From the NCBI RefSeq assembly GCF_009674805.1, contig NZ_WKKI01000006.1:1-64000 (forward strand): a DNA stretch of 64,000 nucleotides. The letters run 5' to 3'. The DNA is from Metabacillus lacus (GTDB taxonomy: Bacteria > Bacillota > Bacilli > Bacillales > Bacillaceae). The notes under the pieces were generated by a model. It did no database searches, was not told where the DNA came from, and saw only the letters and a program-made list of their open reading frames with translations. Below are positions 60,411 through 64,000 of this stretch, one piece after another. How positions within the stretch are numbered: position 1 is the first letter of the stretch; every line of letters begins with the position of its first letter. Position numbers and translations under genes: made by a program.

Positions 60411-61337
60411 TTAAGAGTCCAGTGTCATTTCGAGATCTTTCAGGTTCCTTTTCAGTAGTTCCACTTCCAAGTTTTCACCTATAAATACAAGTGTATTTTT
60501 TATCACCAGTTCTTCTTTCAGATAAACAGGCGTTCCATACGAATATTGAAATAAATACATATCCCGGCTTTTTGAGAAAGAAAGGTAACCTTTTATCCTG
60601 TATATATTATCCGGCATGTTTCTAAGAAACTCCTCGAACTTCTCCAAATCTACAGGGCATGTAAACGTATGCACGTAAGACCTCATACGTAGTGATTTCT
60701 CAGCGTGCAGCACTACATGCTCCTCTGATTTCTTTCTCTTCACGCTTTGAAAGTCTGACAATTTTATGTTGGCATACTCTGTCAGCAGAATTCTTCCCGA
60801 TGAATTCAAGGTTTGCAACTCCATAACAACTGATGCTTTTTGAGATTCTGTCAGGCTGTCGGACTTATTTAACAGCACCGTATCGGCATGTTTGACCTGC
60901 TCCAGCAAAAGCTGGCGAAGCTGCACACTTAAAGAGCTCCTGTCATTCCACCTTAGTGCATCTACCAGAGTAACAATAGAGCGCATATCAAGTTTTTCGG
61001 CAAAGAGGGGGGAAAGACAGGCATCTAACACTTCAACTGGATGTGCAATCCCTGTTGTTTCAATATAAATAGCATCTAGCTCATGCTGCTGAATCAACCC
61101 TTGCAAATGAGCCTCAAGCTGACCGGAAATCGTGCAGCACACACAGCCGTTCAACAGCTCTTTTAATGGAGTATCTTCAGGAACTGCGTTGCTGTCTATA
61201 GAAATTTTCCCAAGCTCGTTCATTACAACGGCAATTTTTCTATTTTGTTCCTTTTCCTGTTTTAAGATATTTGTCAGCAGAGTCGTTTTTCCAGCTCCCA
61301 AAAAACCTGATAGAATATAAACTTCTATTTTCTCCAT
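60411..61337 (-). CDS. CobW/COG0523-family GTPase
   Basis: A 308-residue G3E GTPase. Walker A SGFLGAGKTTLL at residue 10, the metal-binding GCVCC motif near 65, ETTG near 92, and NKSD near 156. The C-terminal CobW domain covers about 215-300. Members act as metal (often Zn) chaperones or insertases. No Zur box is clear upstream. ATG at 61337 is preceded by a weak AGGAT. Confidence 0.88.
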   Translation of the reverse strand: MEKIEVYILSGFLGAGKTTLLTNILKQEKEQNRKIAVVMNELGKISIDSNAVPEDTPLKELLNGCVCCTISGQLEAHLQGLIQQHELDAIYIETTGIAHPVEVLDACLSPLFAEKLDMRSIVTLVDALRWNDRSSLSVQLRQLLLEQVKHADTVLLNKSDSLTESQKASVVMELQTLNSSGRILLTEYANIKLSDFQSVKRKKSEEHVVLHAEKSLRMRSYVHTFTCPVDLEKFEEFLRNMPDNIYRIKGYLSFSKSRDMYLFQYSYGTPVYLKEELVIKNTLVFIGENLEVELLKRNLKDLEMTLDS

Positions 61338-61450
61338 TACTAATCATCCTTCTCGTCTCGATGTTATCTACAGTACTAAAGAGAAGATCTTCCGTCAACC
61401 ACCCGGAAGAGGGAGTGTTACCATTAAGAGCTTGGAATACCAAAGCGAAA

Positions 61451-61476
61451 AACCACCCGTATTTCAGGGTGGCGGT
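61451..61476 (-). terminator. Terminator after ampS
   Basis: On the minus strand CCACCC and GGGTGG flank TGAAATAC and are followed by five T. Confidence 0.82.
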
Positions 61477-61496
61477 GTTAAACTAACAGAATGAAA

Positions 61497-62729
61497 TTAA
61501 AACGCCCAGTTTCCGTTTTTAAATAAGGGTTCACGTGTGCCATCTTCTTTAATTCCATCAATATTCATATCAGCGGACCCAATCATAAAATCTACATGAG
61601 TAATGCTGGTATTTAGCCCGTTTTTCTTCAATTCTTCACCAGTCATTTTCTTCCCGCCCTCAATACAGAAGGGATAAGCATTCCCGAGCGCAAGGTGATT
61701 TGATGCATTTTCGTCAAACAGCGTATTATAGAATAACACTCCAGAGTTGCTGATAGGAGAGTCATGCGGAACGAGTGCAACTTCACCAATGTAGTGTGAG
61801 CCCTCGTCCGTTTCGACAAGCTGCTTGAGAATTTCTTCACCCTGCTCAGCCTTCACATCTACAATTCGTCCACTTTCGAAAGTAAAGGTAAAGTTATCAA
61901 TTAAATTGCCGCCGTAGCTCAGCGGCTTTTTGCTTGTCACATAGCCTGTAATCCCGTCTTTGTTAGGAGCAGTGAATACTTCCTCAGTCGGCATGTTCGC
62001 CATAAATTCATGGCCTTTTTCATTTACACTGCCTGCCCCTACCCATAAATGTTTGTCTGCAAGCTCTATGGTAAGATCAGTGCCTTCCGCTGTGTAATGA
62101 AGTGCCTTATAATGCTTGCTGTTTAAGTAATCCACTTTGGAATGAAGTGCACTGTTATGTTCAGCCCAGGCTGCCACAGGATCTTCCTTATCTACTCGAA
62201 CAGCTCCAAAAATGGCATCCCAGAGCTTTTCAACTGCTTCATCCTCAGCAGCTTCGGGAAAAACTTTTTGAGCCCACGCACGGGAAGCTGCAGACAGGAC
62301 GCACCAGCTGATCTTATCAGACTGCATATAATTTCTGTATTTCTCAAGTGCCATACCGGCCGCCTTGCTTGCCGCTGCAATTCTTTTAGGATTGATTCCT
62401 TTCAGAAGATCAGGATCTGAAGAAACAATGGAAATGACAGCAGCTCCCGCTTCGGCCATTTCTTCTAGTCCGCGGGCTTTCCATTCCGGGTATTCCTGAA
62501 AAGCTTCATCTGGAGCAAGCTCGTATTTTGTGCGGTTTACGTGATCATCAAACCATTCCAAATGAACATGTTTGGCACCTGTTTCGTAAGCTTTTCTTGC
62601 GAGAATCCGCACTAGTTCAGCCGATTCCAGGGAAGCATTAATAATAAGTGTTTGTCCTTCCTGGATATTAACGCCAACCTTCACAGCAAGATCGGCATAT
62701 TTTTCAAGACGCTGCTGAAAATTAGACAT
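61497..62729 (-). CDS. ampS: M29 aminopeptidase AmpS
   Basis: A 410-residue thermophilic-type metallo-aminopeptidase (M29), the length of B. subtilis AmpS. It starts MSNFQQRLEKYADLAVKVGVNIQEGQ. Metal ligands are in FTAPNKDGITGYV near 250, EGSHYIGEVALVPHDSPI near 330-347, HLALGNAYPFC near 362, and ITHVDFMIGS near 390. Cytosolic peptide turnover. AGGAGGATT precedes the ATG. Confidence 0.92.
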   Translation of the reverse strand: MSNFQQRLEKYADLAVKVGVNIQEGQTLIINASLESAELVRILARKAYETGAKHVHLEWFDDHVNRTKYELAPDEAFQEYPEWKARGLEEMAEAGAAVISIVSSDPDLLKGINPKRIAAASKAAGMALEKYRNYMQSDKISWCVLSAASRAWAQKVFPEAAEDEAVEKLWDAIFGAVRVDKEDPVAAWAEHNSALHSKVDYLNSKHYKALHYTAEGTDLTIELADKHLWVGAGSVNEKGHEFMANMPTEEVFTAPNKDGITGYVTSKKPLSYGGNLIDNFTFTFESGRIVDVKAEQGEEILKQLVETDEGSHYIGEVALVPHDSPISNSGVLFYNTLFDENASNHLALGNAYPFCIEGGKKMTGEELKKNGLNTSITHVDFMIGSADMNIDGIKEDGTREPLFKNGNWAF

Positions 62730-62878
62730 ATGTAAATCCTCCTCTAAACATTATGTAAGAACATGTTCATTTTATCAGAGTTTAGCTGTGCAGGCTAACT
62801 GAAGCTTCAGATGTACTTATTACTTTTCACAAAACCGGCATAGAGGGTACAATCAGAGATAGTAAGGAGGGAAACTCA

Positions 62879-64000
62879 ATGGCTTCCGAAGAAACATTCA
62901 TTGAAACAGCACACCAAAGAGAACTAATTGAGCGGGCAAATCAGCTTGCAGGTAACTTCAGCCAAAGAGCAAAACTGCATGATGAAGAGGCAGCTTTTCC
63001 TTTTGCAAATTTTGCTGATCTGAAAAAAGAGGGCTTTCTGAAGCTGACGGTTCCAGAGGAATTTGGCGGAAGGGAGCTGAGCCTGTATGACTTTCTGCTC
63101 GTGCAGGAGGTGCTGGCCAAAGGTGATGGTGCAACGGCACTATCGCTTGGCTGGCATTTAGGGATTATCATGAACGCGAGAGAGACGCAAAAGTGGAAAG
63201 TGTCTCTCTTTGAAAAGATTTGCAGAGAAATAGTAACTGACGAAGTCCTGGTGAATACAGCTGCAACAGAAGCTCAAACCGGAAGCCCGTTGAGAGGGGG
63301 GAAGCCGGCTACAACAGCAGTTGAAAAAAATGGTCACTGGGTGATAGACGGCAGGAAGACATTTACATCTCTTGCACCTATCCTGGATTATTTTATTGTC
63401 ACAGCTACGGTAGAAGAAACAGGGAATATACAAGAGTTCCTCATCCCCAGGGGTGCAGAAGGTCTCTCTGTTATCAACACCTGGAATTCATTGGGGATGA
63501 GAGCGACCAGAAGCGACGATCTAGTGCTTCAGAAAGTAAAGGTGCCTCTGAATTCTATTATGACGGCTGAAGAAGGCGGAAAACAGGGTATGTCCCAGGG
63601 ATGGCTGCTGCATATTCCTGCCTGCTATCTCGGAATAGCACAGGCTGCCCGCAATTATGCCGTGGAATTTGCCAAAACGTATCAGCCAAGCAGCCTTCCT
63701 CATCCAATTAAAGAAGTACCCGAGGTGAGAAGAAAAACAGCGAGGATGGAAGCTGATCTTCTTGCAGCCAGGCATGTACTATATGGAACAGCAAGGAAAT
63801 GGGATTCAATGCCTGCTGCCAGAGACAGCATGAAAAGCGAGTTGGCCCTTGCTAAAACGTTTGCGGTTAACGCCGCTTTAAATGTTGTTGATAATGCAAT
63901 GAGAATTGTTGGAGGCCTAAGTTTATCAAAAGATACTCCTTTGGAACGGCTTTATCGTGATGTCCGAGCAGGGCTGCACAATCCCCCAGCTGATGATATT
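62879..64000 (+). CDS. Acyl-CoA dehydrogenase family protein (partial at window end)
   Basis: The frame starts at ATG 62879 (AAGGAGGG upstream) and is open to the end of the window (374 codons seen). N-terminal helical domain about 1-120, with KKEGFLKLTVPEEFGG; central flavin-binding region with NTAATEAQTGSPLRGG, GRKTFTSLAPILDYFIV and NSLGMRATRSDDLV; the C-terminal domain holds LNVVDNAMRIVGGLSLSKD and ERLYRDVRAGLHNPP. It resembles B. subtilis YdbM rather than the mitochondrial-type MmgC/AcdA. Only a few tens of residues can be missing. Confidence 0.93.
   Translation, partial: MASEETFIETAHQRELIERANQLAGNFSQRAKLHDEEAAFPFANFADLKKEGFLKLTVPEEFGGRELSLYDFLLVQEVLAKGDGATALSLGWHLGIIMNARETQKWKVSLFEKICREIVTDEVLVNTAATEAQTGSPLRGGKPATTAVEKNGHWVIDGRKTFTSLAPILDYFIVTATVEETGNIQEFLIPRGAEGLSVINTWNSLGMRATRSDDLVLQKVKVPLNSIMTAEEGGKQGMSQGWLLHIPACYLGIAQAARNYAVEFAKTYQPSSLPHPIKEVPEVRRKTARMEADLLAARHVLYGTARKWDSMPAARDSMKSELALAKTFAVNAALNVVDNAMRIVGGLSLSKDTPLERLYRDVRAGLHNPPADDI

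Noticed and set aside
61340-61450. Zur box upstream of the CobW-type gene
   Set aside because: No match to the TCGTAATNATTACGA-type consensus was found; only short AT stretches.

Overview
The window is chromosomal DNA of a low-to-moderate GC, spore-forming Bacillaceae (Bacillus/Metabacillus/Cytobacillus type). The evidence is strong GGAGG ribosome-binding sites with frequent GTG/TTG starts, A8-like intrinsic terminators, an H-type small acid-soluble spore protein gene, SpoIISA, YknWXYZ, and a ccpC-dapH-dapL-ykuS-ykuT-ykuU-ykuV block collinear with the Bacillus subtilis yku region (without ykuNOP). The species cannot be named from the sequence alone.

Layout. 1-2340: a dispersed repeat, a DHA2 drug exporter and a small hydrophilic protein. 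2355-8980: TauE-like exporter, CcpC, the acetylase branch of lysine/diaminopimelate synthesis (dapH, dapL), YkuS, a MscS channel, peroxiredoxin and thiol oxidoreductase. 9058-10790: an SbtA-type bicarbonate permease and an MpsC-like protein behind a 180-nt attenuator leader. 10884-14214: a divergent polyhydroxyalkanoate (PHA) gene set (SDR reductase, PhaR-like, PhaC-like, LysM/Gmad2 protein). 14291-16690: cold-shock protein with long leader, SspH, small proteins, phosphodiesterase. 16695-20782: chitobiose PTS operon (chbBCAFG order) under a cre site. 20920-21970: SpoIISA-family toxin and small downstream partner. 22135-22545: two more copies of the dispersed repeat. 22937-28413: DUF3900 protein, PAS histidine kinase, amino-acid permease, YqcI/YcgG protein, LysE exporter. 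28508-28710: four tandem palindromic units. 28846-33846: secreted M28 aminopeptidase, then molybdopterin genes including a MoeA-MoaE fusion, moaD, modA, modB. 33869-40250: sucrose-6-phosphate hydrolase, GrpB-like protein, flavodoxin-fold reductase, heterodimeric ABC exporter. 40360-44187: yknWXYZ behind a consensus sigma-W promoter. 44274-49657: RodA, sigma-B-type DUF2512 gene, hydrolase, signal peptidase, secreted metallo-beta-lactamase-fold protein, DUF3006 and zinc-finger-like small proteins. 49751-50948: a MifM-like leader ORF and a YidC2 insertase. 51079-57550: DUF4349 lipoprotein, CstA, nucleotidyltransferase, glycine betaine transporter. 57593-64000: PanE, an IS1595-type element with a cargo gene, CobW-type GTPase, AmpS, and an acyl-CoA dehydrogenase cut by the window end.

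Most of the window is ordinary core genome. The most interesting locus is 49751-50068: a 131-codon membrane-anchored ORF carries a segment resembling the B. subtilis MifM arrest motif, and a 13-bp stem whose 5' arm lies just downstream of that motif hides the Shine-Dalgarno of the following yidC2. This has the layout of a translation-arrest sensor of membrane insertion, diverged in sequence and extended into yidC2. Other points worth checking are the attenuator leader in front of the MpsC/SbtA pair, the cargo gene inside the IS element, the LysM/Gmad2 protein tied to PHA synthase, and the tandem palindromic repeat.
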